Positions 32,623 to 49,868 of a stretch of DNA of 64,000 nt are shown in pieces; positions within the stretch are counted from its first letter, which is position 1; each line of letters starts with the position of its first letter. Location: positions 20,108 through 84,107 of the forward strand of contig JAKCDU010000008.1 in the NCBI GenBank assembly GCA_021838445.1. The letters are read 5' to 3'. Made by a program: the position numbers and the translations under genes. Under the pieces are notes generated by a model. The model made no database searches, was not told the origin of the DNA, and saw nothing but the letters and a program-made list of their open reading frames with translations. Source of the stretch: Actinomycetes bacterium (GTDB lineage Bacteria > Actinomycetota > Acidimicrobiia > Acidimicrobiales > Palsa-688).

Positions 32623-34941
32623 TCAGAGGGCGGCGAGGACGGCCGCTTCGAGGCGGCCCAGGATGTCGGCGTCGTCGATGCGCCGACCCCCGCCGTCGCG
32701 TACGTAGAAGACGTCCACGGCCTCGGCCCCGAGGGTGGTCACCAGGGCACAGGTGATGGTCATCCCGCATTCGGATATGGCCCGGGTGACCCGGTAGAGC
32801 ACCGGTCCGCGGTCGGGGGCGCGAACCTCGACGATGGTGGAGGACTTCGAGGAGGTCAGGTCGAAGATGACCCGGGCATCGGGCAGGCGGGCCTGCGTCG
32901 AGGCCTGGAAGCGGCTGTAGCGGGCTTCGCGTTCCTCGAGCAGCCGGTCCACCTCGATCCCCCCGCCGAGGGCCGCCGCCACGTCGGCACGCACCTTGGT
33001 CCAGTCGGGCAGCTCGTCGAAGGCGGCGGCCACCTCGAAGCGCAGAAGGGCCATCCCGCTGGCCTCGTCGGACATGGTGGTGGCCGAGCGCACGTAGACG
33101 CCCGACAGGGTGAGCACCCCGGCCACGGCCGAGAGCAGCCCGCTCTGGTCCGGCGCCCCCACCCGGAGAACGCCCTGCTCGAAGGCCACCGACAGGTCAC
33201 CACTTCGGAGCATGGTCCGCTCGGAGTCAGTGAGCTCGGCGCGCCCCGCATCGGGCGGTGGCCGTCCCTCCAGGGCCGCCCCGACCTGGGCGACGAGGCG
33301 TTCGACCAGCCCGGCCTTCCACGTACCCCACGCCGCCGGGCCGGTGGCCTGGCTGTCGGCCAGGGTGAGCGCGGCGAGCAGCTCCAGCGTGTCCTGATCG
33401 CCGACCGCGTCGGCCACGACCGTGGCGGTGGCCGGGTCGTCGAGATCCCTGCGGGTGGCCACATCGGGGAGCAGCAGATGGTGTCGGACCAGCGCCTCCA
33501 GGGTGACCACATCGTCGGGGGGCAGACCCAGGCGGGTCCCGAGGGAGCCCACCACGGCGATCCCGATCTCGGTGTGGTCGCCTCCCTGGCCTTTGCCTAT
33601 GTCGTGGAGCAGGGCACCGAGCAGCAGCATGTCCGGGCGGTGCACGGAGCTCTGCAGGGCCGCGGCGTTGGCCGTGGCCTCGAGCAGGTGGCGGTCGACG
33701 GTGTACCGGTGGTAGGCGTTGCGCTGGGGCCGGTTGCGCACCGGCGACCACTCGGGCAGGTACCGCATCCACACCCCCTGCTGGTCGAGGGCCTCGATGG
33801 CGGGGATGGCCGGCCGCCCCGCACCGAGCAGCCGGAGCAGGGCGTGGAGCACCTCGGGGGGCCACACCCCGTCGGGGGCGAGGGCCCGGAGGGCCAGCCG
33901 GTCCAGGGTGGCCCGGGACATCGGGAGGTCCCGCTCGGCCGAGGCGGCCGCCACCCGCAGCGCCAGCGAAGGGTCCGATGCCGGGTCCGCCCGCTCCAAG
34001 AGGGTGATCTCCCCGTCGCGCACGACGACCCCCGGCTCGAGCACCACGTCGCCCCCTCCGCCGCGCCCCTTCGGGCCGGCCAACCACGACCGGATGCGGC
34101 GCCACCCGTCATCGGAGGCCCAGGCTATGGACCGGGCGGCGTCGGCGATCGCCGCCATCAAAGCGTCGGCGTCGGACACCTCCAGAGCCTTGGCCACGAG
34201 GTCCTGGTCCTGCAGGAGCAGCACGTTGGTGGCCGAGCCGGTGGGACGCTGAAGCTCGACCCGGGCATCGGTCAGCATCCGTTCGGCCCACCGCAGCGTC
34301 CGGTGGTCGGTCACGCCGGACAGCACCGGCACCACCCGGTGGAGCGTCTCGAGCAGCTGGATGTCCCGCAGGCCACCGCGGGCCTCCTTGAGGTCGGGCT
34401 CGAGCAGGAAGGCCAGGTCGCCGAAGCGGTTGTGCCGGGCCCGGACGGCGGCGTCGAGCTCGCCCAGCCAGCGCGCCGAGCGGGTCTTCCACATCTCTCC
34501 GACTCTCGCCGTGGCGGCGGCGGCCAGTTCGGCGTCGCCGGCGATGAGCCGGGCGTCGAGTAGACCCAGCGCGACCTTGATGTCGGAGTCCATGACCGAG
34601 CGCAGCTCTTTCAACGTGCGCACGCTGTGGTCCAGCGGCTGACCGGCGTCCCAGATGGGGTACCAGATGCCGTCGGCGATGTCCTTGATCCGCTTCTGCT
34701 TGCCGTCGTAGAGCAGCAGCAGGTCGAAGTCGCTGCCCGGGGCCAGGCTGGCCCGGCCGTAGCCCCCGACGCCGATGAGGGCCAGCCCCCTGGCGTCGGG
34801 GGCCACCGAGGCGAACAGCGTGTGCAGCCACTCGTCGGCCTCCGCCGCCCATGCCCGGGACCACGTCGGGCCGCGCCGGGACCGGTCATCGAGGTGAGCC
34901 GACTTCAAGGTCTTCAGGTTGGTCCTCCCGGTCGAGCTCAT
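32623..34941 (-). CDS. glnD: [Protein-PII] uridylyltransferase
   Basis: LALIGVGGYGRASLAPGSDFDLLLLYDG (nucleotidyltransferase), LLLGALLHDIGKGQGGDHTEIG (HD), two C-terminal ACT-like regions; likely ATG at 34941. Confidence 0.92.
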   Translation of the reverse strand: MSSTGRTNLKTLKSAHLDDRSRRGPTWSRAWAAEADEWLHTLFASVAPDARGLALIGVGGYGRASLAPGSDFDLLLLYDGKQKRIKDIADGIWYPIWDAGQPLDHSVRTLKELRSVMDSDIKVALGLLDARLIAGDAELAAAATARVGEMWKTRSARWLGELDAAVRARHNRFGDLAFLLEPDLKEARGGLRDIQLLETLHRVVPVLSGVTDHRTLRWAERMLTDARVELQRPTGSATNVLLLQDQDLVAKALEVSDADALMAAIADAARSIAWASDDGWRRIRSWLAGPKGRGGGGDVVLEPGVVVRDGEITLLERADPASDPSLALRVAAASAERDLPMSRATLDRLALRALAPDGVWPPEVLHALLRLLGAGRPAIPAIEALDQQGVWMRYLPEWSPVRNRPQRNAYHRYTVDRHLLEATANAAALQSSVHRPDMLLLGALLHDIGKGQGGDHTEIGIAVVGSLGTRLGLPPDDVVTLEALVRHHLLLPDVATRRDLDDPATATVVADAVGDQDTLELLAALTLADSQATGPAAWGTWKAGLVERLVAQVGAALEGRPPPDAGRAELTDSERTMLRSGDLSVAFEQGVLRVGAPDQSGLLSAVAGVLTLSGVYVRSATTMSDEASGMALLRFEVAAAFDELPDWTKVRADVAAALGGGIEVDRLLEEREARYSRFQASTQARLPDARVIFDLTSSKSSTIVEVRAPDRGPVLYRVTRAISECGMTITCALVTTLGAEAVDVFYVRDGGGRRIDDADILGRLEAAVLAAL

Positions 34942-34981
34942 GCGGCCCGGCCGCCTCCTCGGGCGACCCCGGGAGCGGGGT

Positions 34982-35725
34982 TCAACGCTGGCCCTGGCGG
35001 CGTACCGCCTCGGCCGCCGCGGCGATGGCATCCGGGTCGCCGAGCTCCCGTTTGGTGGTGATCCCGAGGGAGGAATCCAGCTGGTAGACCATGGGCACCC
35101 CGGTGGGTATCTCCAGGCCGGCGATGTCCCGGTCGGAGATTCCCTCCAGGTGCTTGATGAGGGCCCGCAGGCTGTTTCCGTGGGCCGCCACCAGCACGGT
35201 GCGACCGGCCAGCAGGTCCGGTGCAACGGCGTCGTACCAGTAGGGGAGCATGCGCCGGATCACGTCGGCCAGGCACTCGGTGGCGGGTACCACGTCGGCC
35301 GGCAGGTGCCGGTAGCGGGGATCGCGGCGCACGTCGTACCGGTGCTCGGGCCCCATGGGCGGGGGCGGCACATCGAAGCTGCGGCGCCACTCGAGGAAGC
35401 GCTCCTCGCCGTAGGTGTCGCGGGTCTCGGCCTTGTCCAGGCCCGTCAGGCTGCCGTAGTGCCGCTCGTTGAGACGCCAGCTGCGTTGCACCGGCACCCA
35501 GGACTGGCCCATCTCCTCGAGGGCCAGGTTGAGGGTGGTGACCGCCCTGGTCAGCAGGGATGTGTGGGCCTGGTCGACGATCAGCCCGGCGTCGCGCAGC
35601 AACGTGCCGGCGGTGCGGGCCTCGCGTTGGCCCTGATCGGACAGCGGCACGTCCCACCAGCCCGTGAACCGGTTCTCGAGATTCCAGGAGCTCTGGCCGT
35701 GACGGACCAGGACGAGGGTGGCCAT
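34982..35725 (-). CDS. gpmA: 2,3-bisphosphoglycerate-dependent phosphoglycerate mutase
   Basis: MATLVLVRHGQSSWNLENRFTGWWDVPLSDQG ... LNERHYGSLTGLDKAET ... AHGNSLRALIKHLEGIS. Confidence 0.95.
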   Translation of the reverse strand: MATLVLVRHGQSSWNLENRFTGWWDVPLSDQGQREARTAGTLLRDAGLIVDQAHTSLLTRAVTTLNLALEEMGQSWVPVQRSWRLNERHYGSLTGLDKAETRDTYGEERFLEWRRSFDVPPPPMGPEHRYDVRRDPRYRHLPADVVPATECLADVIRRMLPYWYDAVAPDLLAGRTVLVAAHGNSLRALIKHLEGISDRDIAGLEIPTGVPMVYQLDSSLGITTKRELGDPDAIAAAAEAVRRQGQR

Positions 35726-35773
35726 CGCAAAGAACGGTACTCGGCCGCGAACGGTGGCAAGTGCAAGAGATTT

Positions 35774-35794
35774 CTTTAGTCAGAACGACTCAAC
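35774..35794 (+). promoter_or_regulatory. HAIR-like (HspR) inverted repeat
   Basis: CTTTAGT-CAGAACG-ACTCAAC versus consensus CTTGAGT-N7-ACTCAAG (12 of 14 positions). Confidence 0.75.
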
Positions 35795-35840
35795 TTTGCT
35801 ACACTGAGCTCACTGGTTATCTCTCAACTGGAGGCAAATC

Positions 35841-37690
<1,850 letters not shown>

Positions 37691-37694
<4 letters not shown>

Positions 37695-38284
37695 CATCCT
37701 CCGAGTTCGCTTCCGGGGGCGAGCCCGGCACCGAATCCCCCGGTTGGCCCGGACCCGGCGGGCCGCAGGCCGGGAGATCGGGCCCCGAGCCCGCCGACCC
37801 GGGTTTCGTGGCCTCCGAGGTGTTCGCCGAGGAGGAAGGTGTGCCCCCGGTCGCCGCCACCGATCCGCTGGCCCTGACCGCCAAGGAGCGAGACGACTAC
37901 CGGGAGGCTCTCCAGCGGCTGCAGGCCGACTTCGAGAATTACAAGAAGCGGGTCGCGAAGCAGTCCGAGGAGCTGCGCGAGCGCGCCGCGGAGGCCCTCG
38001 TGGAGAAGCTGCTGCCGGTGCTCGACACCGTCGACCTGGCCCTCAGCCACGGCGGAGGGGAGGACGTCAAGCAGCTGTCGGCGGCTCTGCTGGCCATCCT
38101 CGAGAAGGAGGGCCTCGAGCGTATTGACAACGCCGGTGAGATGTTCGATCCCAACCACCACGACGCCGTCGCCCACGAGCCGGGCGACGGTGACGGCGGC
38201 CAGGAGGTCGCCGAGGTGATGAGGGCCGGCTATCGCTGGCGGGGCCGCGTGCTCCGGCCGGCCATGGTCAAAGTGAGGGGGTGA
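37691..38284 (+). CDS. grpE: Nucleotide exchange factor GrpE
   Basis: [46 protein letters not shown] ... [15 protein letters not shown]; follows dnaK with 4-bp overlap. Confidence 0.95.
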
Positions 38285-38290
38285 GCGTCG

Positions 38291-39462
<1,172 letters not shown>

Positions 39463-39463
<1 letters not shown>

Positions 39464-39843
39464 TGGACCGCAACCGCGCCGTCTATGTCATATCAGTGGC
39501 CGCCGAGCTGGCCGGCATGCACCCGCAGACGCTGCGGATCTACGAGCGCAAAGGCCTCCTCGACCCGGCCCGGACCAACGGCGGCAGCCGTCGCTACAGC
39601 GAGCAGGACATCGCCCAGCTGCGCCGCATCCAGGATCTCACCGCGGCGGGTATCAACCTCGAAGGGGTGCGGCGCATCCTGGAGTTGGAGGGCGAGATCA
39701 GCCGGCTGAGAGCCGAGCTCGACGCCTGCCGGCGTCAGGCGGCCGAAGAGGTCGCCCGCACCCACCGCCAGTATCGCCGGGACCTGGTCCCGGTGCGCAA
39801 CCTCCCGGATCTCTACCGCAGCGCCTCCCAGAGGCGACCGTGA
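39463..39843 (+). CDS. hspR: Heat-shock repressor HspR (MerR family)
   Basis: [67 protein letters not shown]. Confidence 0.93.
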
Positions 39844-39975
39844 GGTCCAGCCCGGGCCCGGACCGCCGGGGGGCCCACCCCGGTCGTCCCGCCGGGACCC
39901 GGCCGGCGACCGATGCCCCCGGCGGGGGCGGGCCCCCGAGATCGAAGTTCACAACCGCGCCTGACAGGAGGAACC

Positions 39976-42543
<2,568 letters not shown>

Positions 42544-42564
42544 CCACCCTCGACCCCACTATGA

Positions 42565-43917
<1,353 letters not shown>

Positions 43918-43927
43918 GGGTTCTTCG

Positions 43928-45166
43928 GTGAGGGTCTGCGTGGTCGGCTCGGGTGGCCGGGAGCACGCCCTGGCCGAAGCTCTGGCCCGTACCGCCGAGG
44001 TGGTGGTCTGCCCGGGGAACCCGGGCATGGCCGCGCTCGGGGTCCGCTGCGTGAGCGGCCGACCCGAGGACCTCGACGCCGATCTGTTCGTCATCGGGCC
44101 CGAAGCGCCGCTGGTCGAAGGACTGGCCGACCGCCTCCGGGCCGCCGGGCGGCTGGTGTTCGGCCCGGGAGCCGAAGGCGCCCGGCTCGAAGGGTCCAAA
44201 GCGTGGATGAAAGGCCTTCTCGAGGGGGCCGGTGTGCCCACCGCCCGCTACGGGGTCTTCACCGAGGAGGGCGGCGCCCTCGAATTCCTGCGGTCCCTGC
44301 CCGGCCCATGGGTGGTGAAGACCGACGGTCTAGCCGCGGGCAAGGGCGTGCTGGTGACCGCCGAGCGGGCCCTGGCCGAAGCCGACGTGCGCGAGAAGCT
44401 GTCGGGCGCGGCGTTCGGGGACGCCGGTCGCACCGTCGTGGTGGAGGAATTCCTCGAGGGGACCGAGCTTTCGCTGATGGCGCTCTGCGATGGGCGCCGC
44501 GCCTGGCCTCTGGCTCCGGCCCAGGACTTCAAGCGGGTCGGTGACGGCGACTCGGGGCCCAACACCGGCGGGATGGGAGCGTTCAGCCCGGTGCCGGCCG
44601 CCGCCGACGTCGTGTCGCAGGTGATGGCCGAGGCGGTTCAGCCCACGCTGGACGCGCTGTCGGCGCGGGGCGTCGATTACCGCGGCGTCCTCTACGCCGG
44701 GCTGATGCTGACCGCCGAGGGTCCACGGGTGCTCGAGTTCAACGTCCGGTTCGGCGACCCCGAGACGCAGGTCGTCCTGCCCCGATGGGAAGGTGATGTG
44801 GCCGCTGTCCTGGCCGCCGCGGCGTCCGGCCGGCTGTCCGACGTGGCACCACCGGCGTTCTCGTCGCAGGCCGCGGTCTGCGTCGTGGCCGCCGCCCCCG
44901 GGTACCCGTCCCGGGCCCACACCGGAGACGTCATCGAGGGACTCGGGGCGCTGGCCGGGATGGACCGCGTTCACGTCTACTGCGCCGGGGTGGGTGCCGG
45001 CCCCTCGGAGGGGAGCCTGGTCACCGCCGGGGGGCGGGTGCTCGGGGTGACGGCCACCGCGGCTGATCTGGAGGAGGCCCGCCGACGGGTCTACGGGGCC
45101 CTTCCGGCGGTCTCGTGGCCGGGACTGCACTACCGCCACGACATCGCCGCGGCGGGATCGGTATGA
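43928..45166 (+). CDS. purD: Phosphoribosylamine-glycine ligase
   Basis: VRVCVVGSGGREHALAEALART ... VVKTDGLAAGKGVLV ... DFKRVGDGDSGPNTGGMGAFSPVP; GTG at 43928. Confidence 0.97.
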   Translation: MRVCVVGSGGREHALAEALARTAEVVVCPGNPGMAALGVRCVSGRPEDLDADLFVIGPEAPLVEGLADRLRAAGRLVFGPGAEGARLEGSKAWMKGLLEGAGVPTARYGVFTEEGGALEFLRSLPGPWVVKTDGLAAGKGVLVTAERALAEADVREKLSGAAFGDAGRTVVVEEFLEGTELSLMALCDGRRAWPLAPAQDFKRVGDGDSGPNTGGMGAFSPVPAAADVVSQVMAEAVQPTLDALSARGVDYRGVLYAGLMLTAEGPRVLEFNVRFGDPETQVVLPRWEGDVAAVLAAAASGRLSDVAPPAFSSQAAVCVVAAAPGYPSRAHTGDVIEGLGALAGMDRVHVYCAGVGAGPSEGSLVTAGGRVLGVTATAADLEEARRRVYGALPAVSWPGLHYRHDIAAAGSV

Positions 45167-46074
45167 GCGGCCAGCCCGGGCCGGGCGATCTGCCGCTGCG
45201 CCATCTGGCGTCGGGCAAGGTACGCGACATCTACGAGCTCGACGGCCAGCACCTGCTTTTCGTGGCCTCGGACCGCATGTCGGCCTTCGACGTCATCATG
45301 GCCGAGCCCATCCCCGACAAGGGACGGGTCCTCACCGCGATCACGGCCTTCTGGCTCGAGCACCTCGCCGATGTGGCCCCCAACCACCTGGTCAGCTTCG
45401 ACGTACCCGAGCCCCTCCGCAACGCCGACGGGGTGGAGCCCTACCTGGCCGGCCGGGTGATGGTGGTACGGCGGGCCGAGATGCTGCCCATCGAGTGCAT
45501 AGTCCGCGGTTACCTGTCGGGGTCGGCGTGGGCCGAGTACCGCCAGACCCAGTCGATGCACGGCACCCCGTTACCGGCCGGCTTGCGGCAGTCCGAGAAG
45601 CTTCCCGAACCGGTGTTCACTCCCTCTACCAAGGCCGCCGAAGGCCACGACGAGAACATCTCGTTCGAGGCGGCCGCCGCCCTCTCCGGTGAGGACGTGG
45701 CCGCCGAAGCCCGGAGGGTCAGCCTGGCCGCCTACCAGAAGGCCGCCGACCTGGCCGCCGGGCGGGGCATCATCATCGCCGACACCAAGTTCGAGCTCGG
45801 ATGGATAGACGGGAAGTTGTCCATCTGCGACGAGGTCCTGACCCCCGACTCTTCACGGTTCTGGCCGGCCGACGGCTGGCAGCCGGGGGGTACCCCTCCG
45901 TCGTTCGACAAGCAGCCGCTGCGCGACTGGTTGGAGGCCACCGGCTGGGACAAGGCGCCGCCCCCGCCGCCCCTGCCCGCCGACGTGGTCGAGGCCACCC
46001 GGGCGCGCTACGTCGAGGCCTATGAGAGGATCACGGGACGGTCCTTCGCCGACTGGCCGGGAGCCACGGCCTGA
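45163..46074 (+). CDS. purC: Phosphoribosylaminoimidazole-succinocarboxamide synthase
   Basis: LASGKVRDIYELDGQHLLFVASDRMSAFDVIMAEPIPDKGRVLTAITAFW ... ECIVRGYLSGSAWAEY. Confidence 0.97.
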   Translation: MSGQPGPGDLPLRHLASGKVRDIYELDGQHLLFVASDRMSAFDVIMAEPIPDKGRVLTAITAFWLEHLADVAPNHLVSFDVPEPLRNADGVEPYLAGRVMVVRRAEMLPIECIVRGYLSGSAWAEYRQTQSMHGTPLPAGLRQSEKLPEPVFTPSTKAAEGHDENISFEAAAALSGEDVAAEARRVSLAAYQKAADLAAGRGIIIADTKFELGWIDGKLSICDEVLTPDSSRFWPADGWQPGGTPPSFDKQPLRDWLEATGWDKAPPPPPLPADVVEATRARYVEAYERITGRSFADWPGATA

Positions 46075-46099
46075 AAGGCCGGACCGGTAGAGTAGGCCG

Positions 46100-46363
46100 G
46101 TGACCCGGTTCGAGGCCCTCGTCGAAGTCCAGTTGCGGGCAGGCATCTCCGATCCGCAGGGCGCCACCATAGAGAAGGCGCTCCCCGCTCTCGGTTTCGC
46201 CGGCGTCTCCGAGGTCCGCAGCGGCAAGGCCTTCCGCCTGGCCGTCGAGGCCACCGATGAGGAGGCGGCGCGCCAGCAGGTGGACGACCTCTGCCGGCGG
46301 TTCCTCACCAACCCGGTCATCGAGGACTCGGCGGTGACCATCTTCGGCCCGTCCTGCTCGTGA
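46100..46363 (+). CDS. purS: Phosphoribosylformylglycinamidine synthase subunit PurS
   Basis: FEALVEVQLRAGISDPQGATIEKALPALGFAGVSEVRSGKAFRLAVEA. Confidence 0.95.
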   Translation: MTRFEALVEVQLRAGISDPQGATIEKALPALGFAGVSEVRSGKAFRLAVEATDEEAARQQVDDLCRRFLTNPVIEDSAVTIFGPSCS

Positions 46364-47052
46364 GCGCCCTCATCGGGGTCGTGCTCTTCCCCGGGACCAA
46401 CTGCGAGTACGACGTCATCGAGGCCATCGAGGCCCTAGGAGCCCGGGGCCAGCTCATCTGGCACGGGGACAGCAGCCTCGGGGCGTGCGACGCGGTGGTG
46501 CTTCCGGGCGGGTTCGCCCACGGCGACTACCTGAGGCCCGGAGCCATCGCCCGCTTCTCCCCGGTCATGGCCGCGGTGGAGGACTTTGCCCGCCGCGGTG
46601 GTCCTGTGGTCGGTATATGCAACGGGTTCCAGGTGCTGACCGAAGCCCATATGCTGCCCGGCGCCCTCCAGAAGAACCGAGGTCTGACCTTCCTCTGCCA
46701 ACCCGCCGAACTAGAGGTGGTCACGAGTCGCAGCGCGCTCACCGACGGCGTCGAGGTGGGGACCCGACTGACGGTGCCCATCAACCATTTCGAGGGCAAC
46801 TACACCTGCGATGAGAGGACCCTCACCCAGCTGCGCGATGAGGACCGGGTGATCCTGCGTTACCGCCCGAACCCCAACGGTTCGGTCGGTGACATCGCCG
46901 GGATCACCAACCAGGAGGGCAACGTGGTCGGGCTGATGCCTCATCCCGAACGGGCCGTGGACCCCCTCACGGGTTCCACCGACGGGGCGGTCCTCCTGTC
47001 GGCCCTGATCCGCTACGCGTCGCGGGCGGTGGTCACCGCCACCGCCCGCTGA
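46360..47052 (+). CDS. purQ: Phosphoribosylformylglycinamidine synthase subunit PurQ
   Basis: IGVVLFPGTNCEYDVIEAIEALGARGQLIWH ... VVLPGGFAHGDYLRPGAIARFSPVM ... GICNGFQVLTEAHMLPGAL. Confidence 0.98.
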   Translation: MSALIGVVLFPGTNCEYDVIEAIEALGARGQLIWHGDSSLGACDAVVLPGGFAHGDYLRPGAIARFSPVMAAVEDFARRGGPVVGICNGFQVLTEAHMLPGALQKNRGLTFLCQPAELEVVTSRSALTDGVEVGTRLTVPINHFEGNYTCDERTLTQLRDEDRVILRYRPNPNGSVGDIAGITNQEGNVVGLMPHPERAVDPLTGSTDGAVLLSALIRYASRAVVTATAR

Positions 47053-47089
47053 ACCGCTCCTACCCTCAGCCGCCCGGAGCGCCGGATCC

Positions 47090-47527
47090 TCAGCCCCGGG
47101 TGCGTGCGATGCCCGCCTTGCGCAGCACTGTCGCATCGACGCCGGCCGCCTGCCACGCCTTATAGGTGATGCCTTTACGCTCGCCATAGCCCCTGGCCGC
47201 GTTGATGAAGTCCTTCTCCAGCGCGCCGAGGTCGACCGTCTCCTTCTTGTTGGCCAGCTCGTACTCCAGGTTCATCCTCTCCTGCACGAGATGGACCCGG
47301 GTGAGCGGATCGGCGCCGGGGAGTTTCGCCTCTATCTGATTCAAGCGGTTCTGGATACCTTCCGGGGTACGTTTACGACCCCGCTTGGGCTTGTGGGCCT
47401 CAATGGCCTCCAAATAGCGGCGGACGGCCCGGCTCTCCTCGCGACCGATTGCGAGGGCCTTCTTGTGTTCGGGTGACATGGCGGACTTGGCTGCTTTGGC
47501 AGCCTTAGCTGGGGACTTGACGGGCAT
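47090..47527 (-). CDS. Conserved-looking hypothetical protein with Lys/Ala-rich N-terminus
   Basis: 145 aa: MPVKSPAKAAKAAKSAMSPEHKKALAIGREESRAVRRYLEAIEAHKPKRGRKRTPEGIQNRLNQIEAKLPGADPLTRVHLVQERMNLEYEL ... KGITYKAWQAAGVDATVLRKAGIARTRG. Confidence 0.75.
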   Translation of the reverse strand: MPVKSPAKAAKAAKSAMSPEHKKALAIGREESRAVRRYLEAIEAHKPKRGRKRTPEGIQNRLNQIEAKLPGADPLTRVHLVQERMNLEYELANKKETVDLGALEKDFINAARGYGERKGITYKAWQAAGVDATVLRKAGIARTRG

Positions 47528-47627
47528 GCCATTCAGTATTTCACACCATCCTGCCTTACGCGTATCAACCATATGGCCGTCGCCGCGAGTGGCTCGGTAG
47601 GCCCGAGACGGAAGTAACGTCGCCGGT

Positions 47628-49850
47628 ATGGACGTCGACATCCACCGGGCTCTGGGCCTGACCGACGAGGAAGCGGAATCCATCGAGCGTCTGCTCGGAC
47701 GGGCGCCCAACCACCTCGAGTTGGCCCTCTACGCCGTAATGTGGAGCGAGCACTGTTCGTACAAGTCCAGCCGCATCCACCTGAAGCGACTCCCCACCGA
47801 AGGCGAGGGCGTCCTGGTCGGCCCGGGGGAGAACGCCGGGGTGATCGACGCCGGTGGCGGGGTGGCGGTGGCACTTCGCATAGAAAGTCACAATCACCCC
47901 TCGGCCATTGAGCCATATCAGGGGGCGGCGACGGGGGTCGGCGGCATCCTTCGTGACATATTCACTATGGGTGCTCGGCCCATAGCAATCATGGATCCAC
48001 TGCGCTTCGGACCACCGAGCGATCCCCGGTCGCGTTGGATCGCTAGTGGGGTGATATCCGGCATTTCCGGCTACGGTAATTCCGTCGGAGTTCCCACCGT
48101 CGGTGGCGAAATCGTCTTCGACGAGTGCTATGCCGACAATCCCCTGGTGAACGTCCTCTGCTGCGGCGTCTTGCCCGTGGACCGCCTGGTCCTCGGCCGA
48201 GCCACCGGACTCGGGAACCTGGCCGTCCTGCTCGGCAGCGCCACCGGTCGTGACGGCATCGGGGGGGTGAGCGTCCTCGCCTCGGCCGGTTTCACCGGCG
48301 ACGAGGAGATCGAGGCGGCCAAACGTCCCAACGTCCAGGTGGGCGACCCTTACGAGGAGAAGCGGCTGATCGAGGCCTGCCTCCAACTGCTCGACGAGGC
48401 GCTGGTGGTGGGCATCCAGGACCTCGGCGGCGCCGGCTTGGCCTGCGCGACGAGCGAGACGGCGTCACGTGGGGGGGTGGGAATGGATGTGGACGTAACC
48501 GCCGTGCCGAGGCGGGAGCCGGGCATGGAGGCCTGGGAGGTGATGACCAGCGAGAGTCAGGAGCGGATGCTCGCCATCGTCACTCCCGAGCACGTCGAGC
48601 GGGTCCTCGAGGTGTGCTCCAAGTGGGAGGTGCGGGCGACGGTCATCGGCAGGGTCACCGACTCGGGACGTCTGCGCATCCTCGAGGGTTGGGACGGTGA
48701 GGTCCTGGCCGACGTGGCGGCGTCGACCCTCCACGAGGACGCCCCGCTCTACGACCGGCCCCGCCGCCGCCCCGAGGAGGCTGACCGGCTGAGTCAGGAC
48801 CTGCCGCCGACCGAAACCGATCCGGGCGCCGACCTCCTGCGCCTGATCCGCGACCCGTCCTGGGTCTACCGCCAGTACGACCACCAGCTGTTCTTGAACA
48901 CCGTGGTGGCCCCCGGTGCCGACGCCGCCCTGCTGCGGCTGCGGGGGCCGGGCGTGGTCCCCAAAGACGGCCGGTCCCGAGCCATCGCCCTGTCGACCGA
49001 CGGAAATCAGCGCTGGTGCGCCCTGGACCCCCGGCTCGGCACGTCTCTGACGGTGGCTGAATCGGCGCTCAACGTGGCCTGCGTCGGGGCCCGGCCGGTG
49101 GCCCTGGTCAACTGTCTCAACTTCGGTAACCCCGAGCACCCCGAGGTCATGTGGCAGCTCTCGGAGGCCATCGACGGCATGGCCGAGGCCTGCCGGGCCC
49201 TGTCCATACCGGTGATCGGCGGCAACGTCAGCCTCTACAACGAGAGCCGCGGTCGCGACATCCACCCCACCCCGGTGGTGGGCACCCTGGGTCTGGTGGA
49301 CGACCTGGAGAGGCGCCCCCCCGTGGTCGGCCTGACCGCTGGGGATGACATCCTCCTGGTGCAGGCCCCGGGGACGGCACCCCGCTGCGACGGCTCACGC
49401 TGGGCCGCCGAGGTACACCATCACCTGGGCGGCAGGCTGGCGGTCGCCGACTGGGCGGCCCACTCCCGGCTGATCGCCTGGGTGGCCGCCGAGGTCTCGT
49501 CCGGGCGGCCCAACGGTATCCATGACGTGTCCGATGGCGGTCTGGCGGTGGCTCTGTCGGAGATGGCGGTGGCCTCGCAGGTCGGGTACCAAGTCGACCT
49601 GGGGGAGGCGCCATCGGCCGCCGACCTGTTCGGCGAGGCCCCGTCACGGGTGGTCCTGAGCGTGTCACCGCCCGAGCGCGCCGCGGTCCAGGCCGGGGCC
49701 GCGGCGGCCGGTCTGGAGGCCACGGTGATAGGCCGGGCCGGCCGCGACCGCCTGGTCGTGCCGGGCGCCTACGACCTCCCGCTGGCCGATGTCACCCGGG
49801 TGTGGCAAGAGGCACTTCCCGGTTCTCTGGCCCTGCCGGGCGACGCGTGA
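47628..49850 (+). CDS. purL: Phosphoribosylformylglycinamidine synthase subunit PurL
   Basis: [45 protein letters not shown] ... [37 protein letters not shown]. Confidence 0.98.
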   Translation: MDVDIHRALGLTDEEAESIERLLGRAPNHLELALYAVMWSEHCSYKSSRIHLKRLPTEGEGVLVGPGENAGVIDAGGGVAVALRIESHNHPSAIEPYQGAATGVGGILRDIFTMGARPIAIMDPLRFGPPSDPRSRWIASGVISGISGYGNSVGVPTVGGEIVFDECYADNPLVNVLCCGVLPVDRLVLGRATGLGNLAVLLGSATGRDGIGGVSVLASAGFTGDEEIEAAKRPNVQVGDPYEEKRLIEACLQLLDEALVVGIQDLGGAGLACATSETASRGGVGMDVDVTAVPRREPGMEAWEVMTSESQERMLAIVTPEHVERVLEVCSKWEVRATVIGRVTDSGRLRILEGWDGEVLADVAASTLHEDAPLYDRPRRRPEEADRLSQDLPPTETDPGADLLRLIRDPSWVYRQYDHQLFLNTVVAPGADAALLRLRGPGVVPKDGRSRAIALSTDGNQRWCALDPRLGTSLTVAESALNVACVGARPVALVNCLNFGNPEHPEVMWQLSEAIDGMAEACRALSIPVIGGNVSLYNESRGRDIHPTPVVGTLGLVDDLERRPPVVGLTAGDDILLVQAPGTAPRCDGSRWAAEVHHHLGGRLAVADWAAHSRLIAWVAAEVSSGRPNGIHDVSDGGLAVALSEMAVASQVGYQVDLGEAPSAADLFGEAPSRVVLSVSPPERAAVQAGAAAAGLEATVIGRAGRDRLVVPGAYDLPLADVTRVWQEALPGSLALPGDA

Positions 49851-49868
49851 TCGCCTTCGCGTGCGAGA

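Noticed and set aside
32623-35226. 867-aa extent of the GlnD ORF
   Set aside because: N-terminal part overlaps gpmA in a different frame; likely GlnD start is 34941.
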